A stretch of 32,950 bases of DNA from an uncultured Ruminococcus sp. (GTDB lineage Bacteria; Bacillota; Clostridia; Oscillospirales; Ruminococcaceae): NCBI GenBank assembly GCA_900553675.1, contig USEH01000002.1:1-32950 (forward strand). The letters are read 5' to 3'. The notes beneath the pieces were generated by a model that was not told the origin of the DNA, made no database searches, and was given only the letters and a program-made list of their open reading frames with translations. Each line of letters begins with the position of its first letter. The first letter of the stretch is position 1. Position numbers and translations under genes: made by a program. Positions 1 through 7,912 of the stretch are shown here, piece by piece.

Positions 1-208
1 CTGCCGGTTCGCCTTCCTGATTTTCATCAGTTGCAACCGCATCGGGAGCATCTTCGGCGTTTTCAGCCGGAGCGTCGGCAGGAGCTGAATCGGTAGTCTG
101 GGCGGGATCTTCGGTGTTTTCCGCACCGAACATAGGTACTATTGTGATTGAAAGAAGCGTTGCTGCGACGAGCAGACAAGCGATCAATCTGAGAAATTTA
201 TTCTTCAT
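1..208 (-). CDS. N-terminus of a secreted protein of unknown function (cut by window edge)
   Basis: Only the first 69 codons are present. They start at an ATG (206-208) and run off the left edge. The protein begins with a signal peptide: MKNKFLR, then a hydrophobic core, ending near MFGAEN. A low-complexity acidic and alanine-rich linker follows (repeated DAPAENAEDAP-type residues), typical of a spacer between an export signal and an extracellular domain. The gene lies 24 nt after the YIP1-family gene, so it is probably the next gene of the same operon. The Shine-Dalgarno (AAAGTGAG, about 9 nt upstream) is weak. The functional domain is outside the window. A large secreted protein belonging to the same transporter operon is the simplest guess. 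Confidence 0.6.
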   Translation of the reverse strand, partial: MKNKFLRLIACLLVAATLLSITIVPMFGAENTEDPAQTTDSAPADAPAENAEDAPDAVATDENQEGEPA

Positions 209-232
209 ATCAATACTCACTTTCTGCTCTTG

Positions 233-868
233 TTAGCTTCTGACTCTATACATTATTTCGGTATAGATAGTCAGGAAGAAGAGCCATACCTGCTGGAACA
301 GAGACATTATCAGAACGAGCAGGCAAAGTATAAGCAGCATTCCGATGATTGTCAGTATAATGCAGACCAATGTTTTTGAGAATGTGTACTGGTGGCAGGC
401 TTTCATTCCCATTACCATAAGCACTACCGACCACCACAGACCTATCTGCGATACTGCCGTTACCCAGATGCTTTCATCAAGGGTTACAAAGTAGGTGATG
501 ACAGTTGAAATGATGCTGCAAACGATATAGGGAACAAGTGCGTATGCCGAGTAGATAGCGATTCTTCTCATATTTCCTTCGCCGTCTAAAAGAGTGCAGA
601 AGGACCAGTTTGCAACTACCCATGTTAAGTAGTAAACAATCGACTGAACCAGAATCGGAACTACATTGAAGATGTCGGAGTAGGCACGCATATTATATGC
701 AAAGCCGCCGAATCTTGCTTTGAAAACCTGAGCAACGAAGAGGAAGAATACAATTACTGCTGTTATGACAAGCGATCCTTGCTTTTTCCATCTCATATCC
801 TCGTAGCCTTCAAAGGGGTGGAAGATAACGTGTTTAAGCCACTGTATCGGCGTCATATCATAAATCAT
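233..868 (-). CDS. YIP1-family integral membrane protein
   Basis: A 211-residue protein with about five hydrophobic segments after a short cytoplasmic N-terminus. That N-terminus contains the PIQWLKHVIFHPFEGYEDMRW stretch typical of bacterial Yip1-domain proteins, where a helix with a 'HPFEGY/F' motif precedes the first membrane segment. Family members are poorly characterised membrane proteins, and no enzymatic residues are evident. The start ATG overlaps the stop of the upstream reading frame as ATGA (865-868), so translation is probably coupled to the NHL/TPR protein. The ribosome-binding site GGGAGG lies about 9 nt upstream. Its place in a carbohydrate-transporter operon suggests a role in assembling or stabilising the membrane complex, but that is inference from context only. 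Confidence 0.75.
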   Translation of the reverse strand: MIYDMTPIQWLKHVIFHPFEGYEDMRWKKQGSLVITAVIVFFLFVAQVFKARFGGFAYNMRAYSDIFNVVPILVQSIVYYLTWVVANWSFCTLLDGEGNMRRIAIYSAYALVPYIVCSIISTVITYFVTLDESIWVTAVSQIGLWWSVVLMVMGMKACHQYTFSKTLVCIILTIIGMLLILCLLVLIMSLFQQVWLFFLTIYTEIMYRVRS

Positions 869-1149
869 TTATTCTTTCCTCCCTTCGCGATTATTTTTTC
901 AAATCCGGGCTTTATTTTCGACCATATCCACTTAAAGAACGTTTTCCAAAGCTTCTGCGGAATCTTGCCCTTTTTCTTTAGAATATTGATTACTATCCAG
1001 ATGACTATAAGAACTATTATCAGGATTACTATAAGTGTGAAGTTCTTTCTCAGCATCTCCTGACGTCTTGATTCAAACGCTCTGTCGTAGTCCTCATTCT
1101 CAAATGCAAGCTTGAAGTACTTGATAGCGTTGTCGTAATCATCATGGTT
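865..1149 (-). CDS. C-terminal part (TPR end plus membrane anchor) of the NHL protein, now in another frame
   Basis: Reading the minus strand one frame away from the upstream NHL frame gives NHDDYDNAIKYFKLAFE, the second half of a TPR hairpin, then RRQEMLRKNFTLIVI, a strongly hydrophobic membrane helix and a basic tail ending AKGGKNK. The open frame with its own ATG starts at 1056, but that ATG is internal and has no convincing ribosome-binding site. The coding signal clearly continues upstream to about 1149. The stop overlaps the YIP1 start (ATGA). I read this as the detached C-terminus of the preceding gene: one TM helix that anchors the NHL/TPR domain. It is not an independent gene. Confidence 0.7.
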   Translation of the reverse strand, partial: NHDDYDNAIKYFKLAFENEDYDRAFESRRQEMLRKNFTLIVILIIVLIVIWIVINILKKKGKIPQKLWKTFFKWIWSKIKPGFEKIIAKGGKNK

Positions 1150-2918
1150 GAGGTCCCGAGCGCTACATATGCCATGTTGTAGTTACCGTCGCGCTTGATA
1201 ACCTCAAGCCAGTAATCCATGGCTTCTTCGTAAAGACCTCTGTTGAACAGCTCAACTGCTTTATGAACGTAAGCGCCGAACAGGGTTTCCTCGAAAATGG
1301 TTACGTCCTGATTTCTACCGTCTAAAACGTAGACGAGATTTCCTAAGCACTCAACGGCGTTGGGGTTGTCGAAACCGGAGTTCTGCTGCTCCTGGTCGCA
1401 TCCAAAGATGAACAAAAGATTGCATTCTCTGTCGTACTGGAATACGCGTCCTGAAGAGTAGTCAAGAATGTTGATAAGTCCGTTGTCGCCTATCGTAATG
1501 TCGGTAAGTCTGGTTGCGTAGGTGGTTCCGGAATATGTAACCGATTCCTGATCGCCGAACATTATGTCTGCGGCGTTTGTTGTAAGCTCAAGAATGTTGT
1601 TTCCGGCAGGGTTAAGCTTTTTTACAGCGTCGGTCGAGACGTTTGCAACCTCGGTTACGGTGTAGATAAAGCCTTCGTCGTCGATATCGAAGTTTGCATA
1701 CTCAACAGGAGTCGATTTTACCATCGACTGAATCTGAGATTCAGTTGCAAACTTACGCCAGATCTTGTTTTTGATAACCTCTGCTGTTACCTCAACTCGG
1801 TTAGCACCGTAGTATCCGATAAAGTTTCCGGAAGGAGAATACATTATAGCGCCCTTGTTTACGGCGGGGCAGATAACGTAAACGTTCTTTGCGGCGTCTA
1901 CAAGCACCTTAGTGCAGTAGAACGACTGAGAAGCGTAAAGCTCACTATCCGGCTTGGTGTACTCAGTAATTATTTCGCAGTTCTGATTACACTTTACTAT
2001 TCTCTGATTATCCTTGTCGGCGATATACATTATATCGTCTTCGTCGACGTAAATGCCGCTTGGTGCCTTTAAGTCAACAACTATCTTAGTAAGGATGAAG
2101 GAGGTTTTATCGGTCGGAATAGGATTGCCGTTTTCGTCTAAAGCAGGCTCGGCAGGTGGTTCTTCTTCCTCTTCTTCCTCCTCACCCGAACCGTCGTCCT
2201 TGACGATTACGGGGTTGCCGTTTGCATCTAATTCAGGCTTGCCGCTTGCGTCAAGCTTAAGCATATCGTCTGCTGCCAGTGCGGGATTGCCGTTGCCGTC
2301 CAGCATCAGATCGGCGTTTGCCGCCACAAGCTGCTCAACGTTCTTAACGATTACCGGGTTGTCGTTTTTATCCAAAGCCAATCCACCGGTAGCGCTATAA
2401 AGCAGCTTGGTATCGGCAGGAACTATCGGATTGCCATTGCCGTCTAAAGTCAGATCTTTGTTTGACTCCATAAACAGATCAACATTTCCAAGCTTTATCT
2501 GGCTGCCGCCTGCATCAGTAAACGGCTCGGTTACTTTGGAGCCTGTAAAGTTCTTGTAGCAGGCAAGAAGCTTGAAGTTAACGTCTGTCTTTAAAATTCT
2601 GTTGTTGCCGGTATCAACGATATAGAACTCGTTTTTCTCGGAAAGGAAGAAGTCCTTTGCGTCGTTTAAGCTTTTGGGTTCTTTTTCGCTGATAAACAGC
2701 GGGCTTGTTGGGTCTGAAAGCTGGTAAAGACCCATATCGTCGGCGGTTATCGTGTCTTTAACAAGATAACCGTTCTGCGAGGGTAAAGCTTCCGCCCAAG
2801 CGTTATAGCTGTACGATTTGTAGGGGTCCTCGGCAAATACCTGAGTCGCCATAAGCGAGCAGGTCATTATCAGCGCAAGAATTACACAAAGCGTTCTTTT
2901 AATGTTTTTACTCGTCAC
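1050..2918 (-). CDS. Secreted NHL-repeat/TPR protein of the transporter operon, frameshifted near its C-terminus
   Basis: The GTG start at 2918 is supported by AAGGTG 6 nt upstream. Residues 1-29 form a signal peptide ending ATQVFAE. NHL-type propeller blades are visible at about 95-112 (FYIVDTGNNRILKTD), 289-310 (IYVDEDDIMYIADKDNQRI) and several further copies up to about 545 (for example VYVLDGRNQDVTIFEE). A TPR begins at about 550 (AVELFNRGLYEEAMDYWLEV). Between blades, residues 142-268 hold a low-complexity insert of LDxNGNP repeats and a run of eight glutamates. After residue 588 the sequence turns into Thr/Ser-rich nonsense (STMMITTTLSS), while the expected TPR helix and a TM anchor continue in another frame: a frameshift at about 1150-1157. 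The gene sits 53 nt downstream of the second permease. NHL propellers bind protein or glycan ligands, but the role here is unknown. Confidence 0.8.
   Translation of the reverse strand: MTSKNIKRTLCVILALIMTCSLMATQVFAEDPYKSYSYNAWAEALPSQNGYLVKDTITADDMGLYQLSDPTSPLFISEKEPKSLNDAKDFFLSEKNEFYIVDTGNNRILKTDVNFKLLACYKNFTGSKVTEPFTDAGGSQIKLGNVDLFMESNKDLTLDGNGNPIVPADTKLLYSATGGLALDKNDNPVIVKNVEQLVAANADLMLDGNGNPALAADDMLKLDASGKPELDANGNPVIVKDDGSGEEEEEEEEPPAEPALDENGNPIPTDKTSFILTKIVVDLKAPSGIYVDEDDIMYIADKDNQRIVKCNQNCEIITEYTKPDSELYASQSFYCTKVLVDAAKNVYVICPAVNKGAIMYSPSGNFIGYYGANRVEVTAEVIKNKIWRKFATESQIQSMVKSTPVEYANFDIDDEGFIYTVTEVANVSTDAVKKLNPAGNNILELTTNAADIMFGDQESVTYSGTTYATRLTDITIGDNGLINILDYSSGRVFQYDRECNLLFIFGCDQEQQNSGFDNPNAVECLGNLVYVLDGRNQDVTIFEETLFGAYVHKAVELFNRGLYEEAMDYWLEVIKRDGNYNMAYVALGTSTMMITTTLSSTSSLHLRMRTTTERLNQDVRRC
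2109..2494 (-). repeat. In-gene tandem repeat: 48-residue units made of 24-residue halves (LDxNGNP)
   Basis: The Leu-Asp of the LD(G/K/A)N(G/D)NP motif falls at residues 158, 182, 206 and 230 of the NHL protein, an exact 24-residue (72-nt) period. A larger 48-residue period is visible because KLGNVDLFMESNKDLTLDG matches KNVEQLVAANADLMLDG. A fifth, displaced copy (ALDENGNP, LD at 260-261) follows an acidic run. At DNA level each copy retains a GGRTTGCCGTT-like core on the plus strand. Confidence 0.75.
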
Positions 2919-2971
2919 CGCTTATCACCTTTTTCCTTTTCTATAGTATTAATAGTATAATGGTTTTTCGA

Positions 2972-3931
2972 TTAATCCTTCATACCGGAGTTAGCCATGG
3001 TTTCCATAACGTTACTCTGGGCAATAAGGAAGATGACGAGCGGAGGAATCATAAGCACAACGGCTGACGCGTAGATAATACCCTGACGGGCAATACCCGA
3101 AGCCGCGATCTGGGACATGATGGTAGGAAGGGTTTTAAGGTCTTCCTGGTAAACCAGCGCGCCGCCCTGAACGTTCCATGCGCCCTGGAATACGTAAATT
3201 ATAAGGGTTGCAATAGCAGGCTTCTGGTTCGGGATAACAACCTGCCAGCAGGTGCGGAATACTCCCGCGCCGTCAACCTTTGCAGCGTCTATAATAGAGT
3301 CGTTTATTGTCGACATACTCTGACGCATAAGGTAAAGTCCCATAGGCGTTGCAACGCTCGGAAGTATCAGCGCCCAATAAGTGTTTATCATTCCCATCTT
3401 CGCCATAACAACGAACTGCATGATCCATGTAGCTGTTGATGTGAACAAAAGGGATGTTACGATAACCTGATTCAAAAATCCGTATCCGGGGAAACGGCAC
3501 TTTGAAAGGCAGTATGCACAGCAGCAGACAACTATTACATGGAATACCGAAATTGCAACTGTGATGAATACGGAGTTGAATACGTATCTGGAGAAGGGAA
3601 CCCAAAGGTTTCCTGCAACCTTAAACAGGTTGGAGAAGTTTTCCGTTGTAGGAGATATAACATAAAGCTTAGGCGGGAATACGAACAACTCGCTTATAGG
3701 CTTGAACGACTGAACTATCGAGTAGTACAGCGGGAAGATCATGAATATTCCTAAAAGACAAAGCAGTATGAATATTGCGATATCGCCGCCCAAAGAGCTG
3801 TTTATATGCTTGCCCTTTGACTTCTTTACATGGACGGTATCTATATTGACTTTCTTTCTTCTCAGCTTGCGGAGCTTCTTTTCCTGTATTTTTTGCTGCT
3901 GCTCCGCAGTGATTCTTTTATCTGACGCCAT
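2972..3931 (-). CDS. Carbohydrate ABC transporter permease, MalG/LacG type
   Basis: A 319-residue inner-membrane permease with a long basic cytoplasmic N-terminus (MASDKRITAEQQQKIQEKKL...), about six TM segments, and the cytoplasmic EAA-type loop (IIDAAKVDGAGVFRTCWQVVIP) that docks onto an ABC ATPase. The GTTTATWIMQ-like region and the loop placement match the MalG half of sugar importers. The start ATG has a strong GGAGGGG site. It follows the MalF-type gene by 18 nt, so the two form the usual heterodimer. Substrate cannot be deduced. The ATPases encoded in the same operon are LolD/MacB-like rather than the expected MalK/MsmX type, which lacks precedent in standard sugar importers. Confidence 0.9.
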   Translation of the reverse strand: MASDKRITAEQQQKIQEKKLRKLRRKKVNIDTVHVKKSKGKHINSSLGGDIAIFILLCLLGIFMIFPLYYSIVQSFKPISELFVFPPKLYVISPTTENFSNLFKVAGNLWVPFSRYVFNSVFITVAISVFHVIVVCCCAYCLSKCRFPGYGFLNQVIVTSLLFTSTATWIMQFVVMAKMGMINTYWALILPSVATPMGLYLMRQSMSTINDSIIDAAKVDGAGVFRTCWQVVIPNQKPAIATLIIYVFQGAWNVQGGALVYQEDLKTLPTIMSQIAASGIARQGIIYASAVVLMIPPLVIFLIAQSNVMETMANSGMKD

Positions 3932-3949
3932 TATTTCTCCCCTCCTTCA

Positions 3950-4897
3950 TTAGTCAGTAAACTTCGACAGCGCCTTGCGTATTACGTGGTTTGTAATAAG
4001 CATCGCCGCAAAGAGAACCATACATATCGCCGAAGCGTAGCCCATTTCGTAACGAATTGAGCCGTAGTCCTGTGCGTGGTTCATAACGGTATGAACGGCG
4101 TAGGCTGTTGAAGGCATTCCGCAGAGCGCCGAGCCAACGCTTCCGACTGTGAACGCACCGGAAATTGCAAGTACGGCGGCGAACAGAAGCGAAGGACCCA
4201 TCGCGGGGATTGTGATTGTGAACAGCTCCTGAAATCTGTTCTGGATTCCTTCGATAGCGCCCGCTTCATAGAGGGCGGTATCGATATTCTGGAAGCCTGC
4301 ACGCAGTGCTAAGAATCCGGCACCCATCGAAGACCATAGCTGAACTATGATAACAACCGTCATCATGTAAGTCGTATCGGTCAGCCACTGTTTTGCGGCG
4401 TTGATGATTCCCAGATCCATCAAAACCGAGTTGAGGTATCCGTAAGCGTCTCCCGAGAATACCAGCTGCCAGATTACGAAGGCTGAAGGAGTCATCGAAG
4501 GAGCGTAGAACACGAAGGTGAAGAATACCTTTAAGAACGGATTCATCTCATTTATGAGCCATGCTAAGATGAAGCTGAGCACATATGAGAACGGACCTGT
4601 GAATATCGCAAAGATAAGAGTGTTTCTTATTGCGATAAGGAAAACATCATCGTTAACAAACAGCGAGTAGAAGTTCTGCAGTCCTATATATCTGGGGAAC
4701 TGAACAAGGTTGAAGCTTGTTAAGCCCAGCGGGAAGGACATTAAAACAGGAACGATGGTAAAAATCGTGAAGAGCACGAAGAACGGAAGCATCATTATGT
4801 AGCACGCTTTGTTCTGCTTCATCAGGTGCCATGTATAGGCGCGCTTGTTATGCGGGTCTACACGCGTTACCGGAACATTTTTTTCTTTCTTAGCCAT
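3950..4897 (-). CDS. Carbohydrate ABC transporter permease, MalF/UgpA type
   Basis: 315 residues with six predicted TM segments and an EAA loop near residues 205-235 (ALYEAGAIEGIQNRFQELFTITIP), the characteristic ATPase-contact motif of MalF-type permeases. The N-terminus is short and basic (MAKKEKNVPVTRVDPHNK), without the extra periplasmic loop of Escherichia coli MalF, as is usual in Gram-positive importers. The start is preceded by GGAGGGGAGG. It lies 17 nt downstream of the solute-binding protein gene and 18 nt upstream of the MalG-type partner, a classical SBP-permease-permease arrangement. Confidence 0.9.
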   Translation of the reverse strand: MAKKEKNVPVTRVDPHNKRAYTWHLMKQNKACYIMMLPFFVLFTIFTIVPVLMSFPLGLTSFNLVQFPRYIGLQNFYSLFVNDDVFLIAIRNTLIFAIFTGPFSYVLSFILAWLINEMNPFLKVFFTFVFYAPSMTPSAFVIWQLVFSGDAYGYLNSVLMDLGIINAAKQWLTDTTYMMTVVIIVQLWSSMGAGFLALRAGFQNIDTALYEAGAIEGIQNRFQELFTITIPAMGPSLLFAAVLAISGAFTVGSVGSALCGMPSTAYAVHTVMNHAQDYGSIRYEMGYASAICMVLFAAMLITNHVIRKALSKFTD

Positions 4898-4914
4898 AAG
4901 TCTTCCTCCCCTCC

Positions 4915-7848
4915 TTATTTCTTCTCGAGGGTCTCGATGTCGATGCCGAGCTCCTCGTACTTTCTCAGAATTTCATCGTTAATATCTCTGTTGAACCAGA
5001 GCAGCGTGTCTCTTGGGTTCTTGTTGAGGTTAACGGTTTCTCTGAATGCGTTGGTTATGTTACGTGTTACAATGTAGGTTGCGGGAATGATGTCGATTTC
5101 AACGGTGTAGTTCATCTGCTCAAGAATGAGGTCGATTTCAGACTGCGACCATGCAAGCTTGGTAAGAGCGTTGCAGTTTGCGGTGTCGAAACGTCCCAGA
5201 GGACCTAACAGAGCTTCAATCGAACGTCCGTATTCAGACTGGATTTCTTCGGAGGTGAACCACTTGATAAGCTCCCAAGCGTCATTTCTCTGCTTTTCAT
5301 TAAGCTTGGAGAAGATGATTCCGCCGGCGGATGAGGATGTTACTGAGTGATCAACAGTTCCATCTGCCTTTCTGTAGCCGGGAACAAGGTCAAATTCCCA
5401 AAGTCCTCTGATTTCGGGAGCTGCCATGTACAGCTGGTTGTAGAAGGTGTAACCGGTTACGATTATGGGATACTCACCGGTACGGAAACGGCTGAACTGG
5501 TCGAACGACTGCTGGAAGCTATAGGTGGTGTAGAACTTGGTCCAGACCTCGAAAGCGTCAACAGCCATAGGATTGTCAAATATTGTTGCGGTCTTGGATT
5601 CGTTGTAGTAGTTAAGTCCGCGCTGAACTATGAATGAACCGAAAACGTCGAAGTTAAGACCAACGCCCATGTAGCTGCGCTGGAGGGTGGGGAGCATTCC
5701 GATAAGAGCGTCCCAATCCTCGGGGGCATCGTAGTAGCCGAACGACTGCAAAACGTCGGTACGGCAGAACATCATCGGGAAGTTCTGCGAAATAGGAAGA
5801 CCGTAAACTCCGCCCTGATATGTATAAAGAGTCATAATATTGGGAGCGAAGCGCTTGATTATCTCGTTGTAGTCTTCAAACTGAGAAAGGTCAACCAAGC
5901 AGTCACGTGCAGCAAGCTGAATCGGGAAGTCGCCGCCGATAAAGAGGGCAACGTCGGGTCCCTTGCCTGCAAGGGTAGCTTCAAGGATACCGCCCTGAAC
6001 AAGGTTTACGGATATCGGTATGCCTGTTTCTTCAACGAAGTAAGAGTCAACCAGCTCCTTAACTATCTGAGCCTGGTCACGTCCTAAGGATACCCAAACG
6101 TTTAAAGCGTCCTTATTCTCGTCGGAAAGAACGTTGTAATCCTCGAAGAAGGAACCGATAAACGACTGGAAAGCAAACTTCATTTTGCCGAAGAAGCCTT
6201 CCTTAACTGTGGTGAACTCGTAATCGGCAGACTGGATTTCGATGATATCAACTTCGAGATACTGGCTGCGGTAGTCGGTCATCCACTGGGAGAGCGAGGT
6301 TATATCGTCCTTTAACTGACCCAGCATTGAGGGGATATCATCCGGTCTCTTGATGCACTTGTCCAAAAGCTTAGCCATGGTTTCCAAAGAAACGGCTTCG
6401 GTACCTTCTGTTCCTGCCAGAACCTCGATTTCCGACTTGATATCTCTTAACTGCTGAGCATATTTTTCAAAGTCGGGAAGGATGGAAGGAATCTGCTTGT
6501 GGATCATGTAGGTGTTGTATTCATCAGGTGTGGGTGAGGTTATCTGAAGAATCTGGCGGTAGTAGCTGTTGAGATAGTAAACGATATCGTCGAGTCTTCT
6601 CATTATGTTGCCGATTTCACCGGGAACCGCTTCGAGTTTAAGCTCGTGATCGCCGGCTTCAAGCCAGAAGTAAATAACGTTTCCGTCGGCGTCCTTAGGA
6701 GTAACGCAATCCCACATTTCGGAATAGTAGAACTTAAGGGCTTCAACCTCGGCGCAGGGAACAACGTCGTCGATATAAAGCCTTCTGTTGGAGTAAAGAC
6801 CGCGCATCTGGTTCTGCTTGCCGCGGATGCCTATCTTGTACCAACCGTCCTTATCGACGTGGAACTTCCATGTTATTGTCTGACCGGCGTTCTTCCAGTT
6901 TGCCTGACCGATGGTGTTGTAGCACATCTTGGTGGGGCTTGCAGGAGATGTAACGTAGGTCGAACGGTCATATGTAGCGTAAAGAGTGATATCAGACTTG
7001 AAATCGGCAGCTTCACCCTCTAAGAGGATGTTAACGCCGGTGGTCTGAGAAGCCTTGCTTACGTCGGTGGTGACGTTATCAACATTTGCAAGAGAAGGTG
7101 TAGGCTTCTGATTGAAAAGTCTGAGCTGAGCAAGTGCGAATCTTGCCTTCTGCGAGGTAATGGTAAGGGTATGCTCGCCGGCAGAGAAATAAAATCTCAG
7201 CGGGTCGTTGAACAAACCGTCTGTATCCTTGACGGGCATGGTCTGCCAATCAAGCTCTTCACGAAGAGTAGGTCTTATCTGGTTGCCATGAGAGTCCTGC
7301 TTAAAGACACGGTTTCCGTTTTCATCAACCATGTAGGACTTTTCCGAGTCTACCCACATCTTGCTCAGAAGGATTCTCGATGCGGTAGCATAGGGAACCT
7401 CGCCGTCGATTGCGAAGCTTACTTCGATATCGTTGGCAGCGCCCTCAAGAGCGTAGTAGTCAAGCTCGATGTTGTAAATACCAGCCTTATCTACGTTAAA
7501 CACATAGTCTACCGAGCCGCTTGCCTCGGGCCAGACCATAGCCTCTTTGCCATCGATGGTGTCGGTGTAAATGCCCGAATCCTCGCTGGGGTTGAGGTAA
7601 TCTGTGCCCTTGACGATTACTTCTGCGTCGGGACGCGGATCGTCAATGTGATTATCATAGAATGTGCTGTAGGTGCTTGCACGGTTCATCTCGTCGAGAA
7701 TCTGTGCAGAGGTTTCTTTGATTTCGGTATTCTTGGAGAGGTCGTTTTCCTCGTCCAGCCCTGCGGCGTATACCGGAGCCAAAGTAGGCACTATCATCAC
7801 TAAAACTATCGCGAGTGAAATCAAGCGCCTGAACAGTTTGTTTTTCAC
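4915..7848 (-). CDS. Large extracellular solute-binding protein with two N-terminal carbohydrate-binding-like modules
   Basis: I place the start at the GTG ending at 7848 because AAAGGTGG lies 8 nt upstream. A GTG four codons earlier (7860) is only one base from its purine run. The 977-residue product has a signal peptide (MKNKLFRRL... PVYAAG) without a lipobox cysteine, so it is not an obvious lipoprotein. Two beta-rich modules of galactose-binding/CBM6-35 flavour occupy about residues 106-245 (VFNVDKAGIYNIELDYYAL) and 285-430 (WKFHVDKDGWYKIGIRG). They are followed by a helical spacer (about 436-575). The C-terminal ~390 residues (from about 583) form a family-1 solute-binding domain (GKGPDVALFIGGDFPIQLAARD; GVYGLPISQNFPMMFCRTDVL). 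Ordinary sugar SBPs are about 400-450 residues, so more than half of this protein is extra. It likely presents glycan to the MalFG permeases. Confidence 0.85.
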   Translation of the reverse strand: MKNKLFRRLISLAIVLVMIVPTLAPVYAAGLDEENDLSKNTEIKETSAQILDEMNRASTYSTFYDNHIDDPRPDAEVIVKGTDYLNPSEDSGIYTDTIDGKEAMVWPEASGSVDYVFNVDKAGIYNIELDYYALEGAANDIEVSFAIDGEVPYATASRILLSKMWVDSEKSYMVDENGNRVFKQDSHGNQIRPTLREELDWQTMPVKDTDGLFNDPLRFYFSAGEHTLTITSQKARFALAQLRLFNQKPTPSLANVDNVTTDVSKASQTTGVNILLEGEAADFKSDITLYATYDRSTYVTSPASPTKMCYNTIGQANWKNAGQTITWKFHVDKDGWYKIGIRGKQNQMRGLYSNRRLYIDDVVPCAEVEALKFYYSEMWDCVTPKDADGNVIYFWLEAGDHELKLEAVPGEIGNIMRRLDDIVYYLNSYYRQILQITSPTPDEYNTYMIHKQIPSILPDFEKYAQQLRDIKSEIEVLAGTEGTEAVSLETMAKLLDKCIKRPDDIPSMLGQLKDDITSLSQWMTDYRSQYLEVDIIEIQSADYEFTTVKEGFFGKMKFAFQSFIGSFFEDYNVLSDENKDALNVWVSLGRDQAQIVKELVDSYFVEETGIPISVNLVQGGILEATLAGKGPDVALFIGGDFPIQLAARDCLVDLSQFEDYNEIIKRFAPNIMTLYTYQGGVYGLPISQNFPMMFCRTDVLQSFGYYDAPEDWDALIGMLPTLQRSYMGVGLNFDVFGSFIVQRGLNYYNESKTATIFDNPMAVDAFEVWTKFYTTYSFQQSFDQFSRFRTGEYPIIVTGYTFYNQLYMAAPEIRGLWEFDLVPGYRKADGTVDHSVTSSSAGGIIFSKLNEKQRNDAWELIKWFTSEEIQSEYGRSIEALLGPLGRFDTANCNALTKLAWSQSEIDLILEQMNYTVEIDIIPATYIVTRNITNAFRETVNLNKNPRDTLLWFNRDINDEILRKYEELGIDIETLEKK

Positions 7849-7912
7849 TGTGTTTTCCACCTTTCTTCAATAATCTTTGCTGTGTATGTATCCCTTAAGG
7901 TTAAAAAAATAT

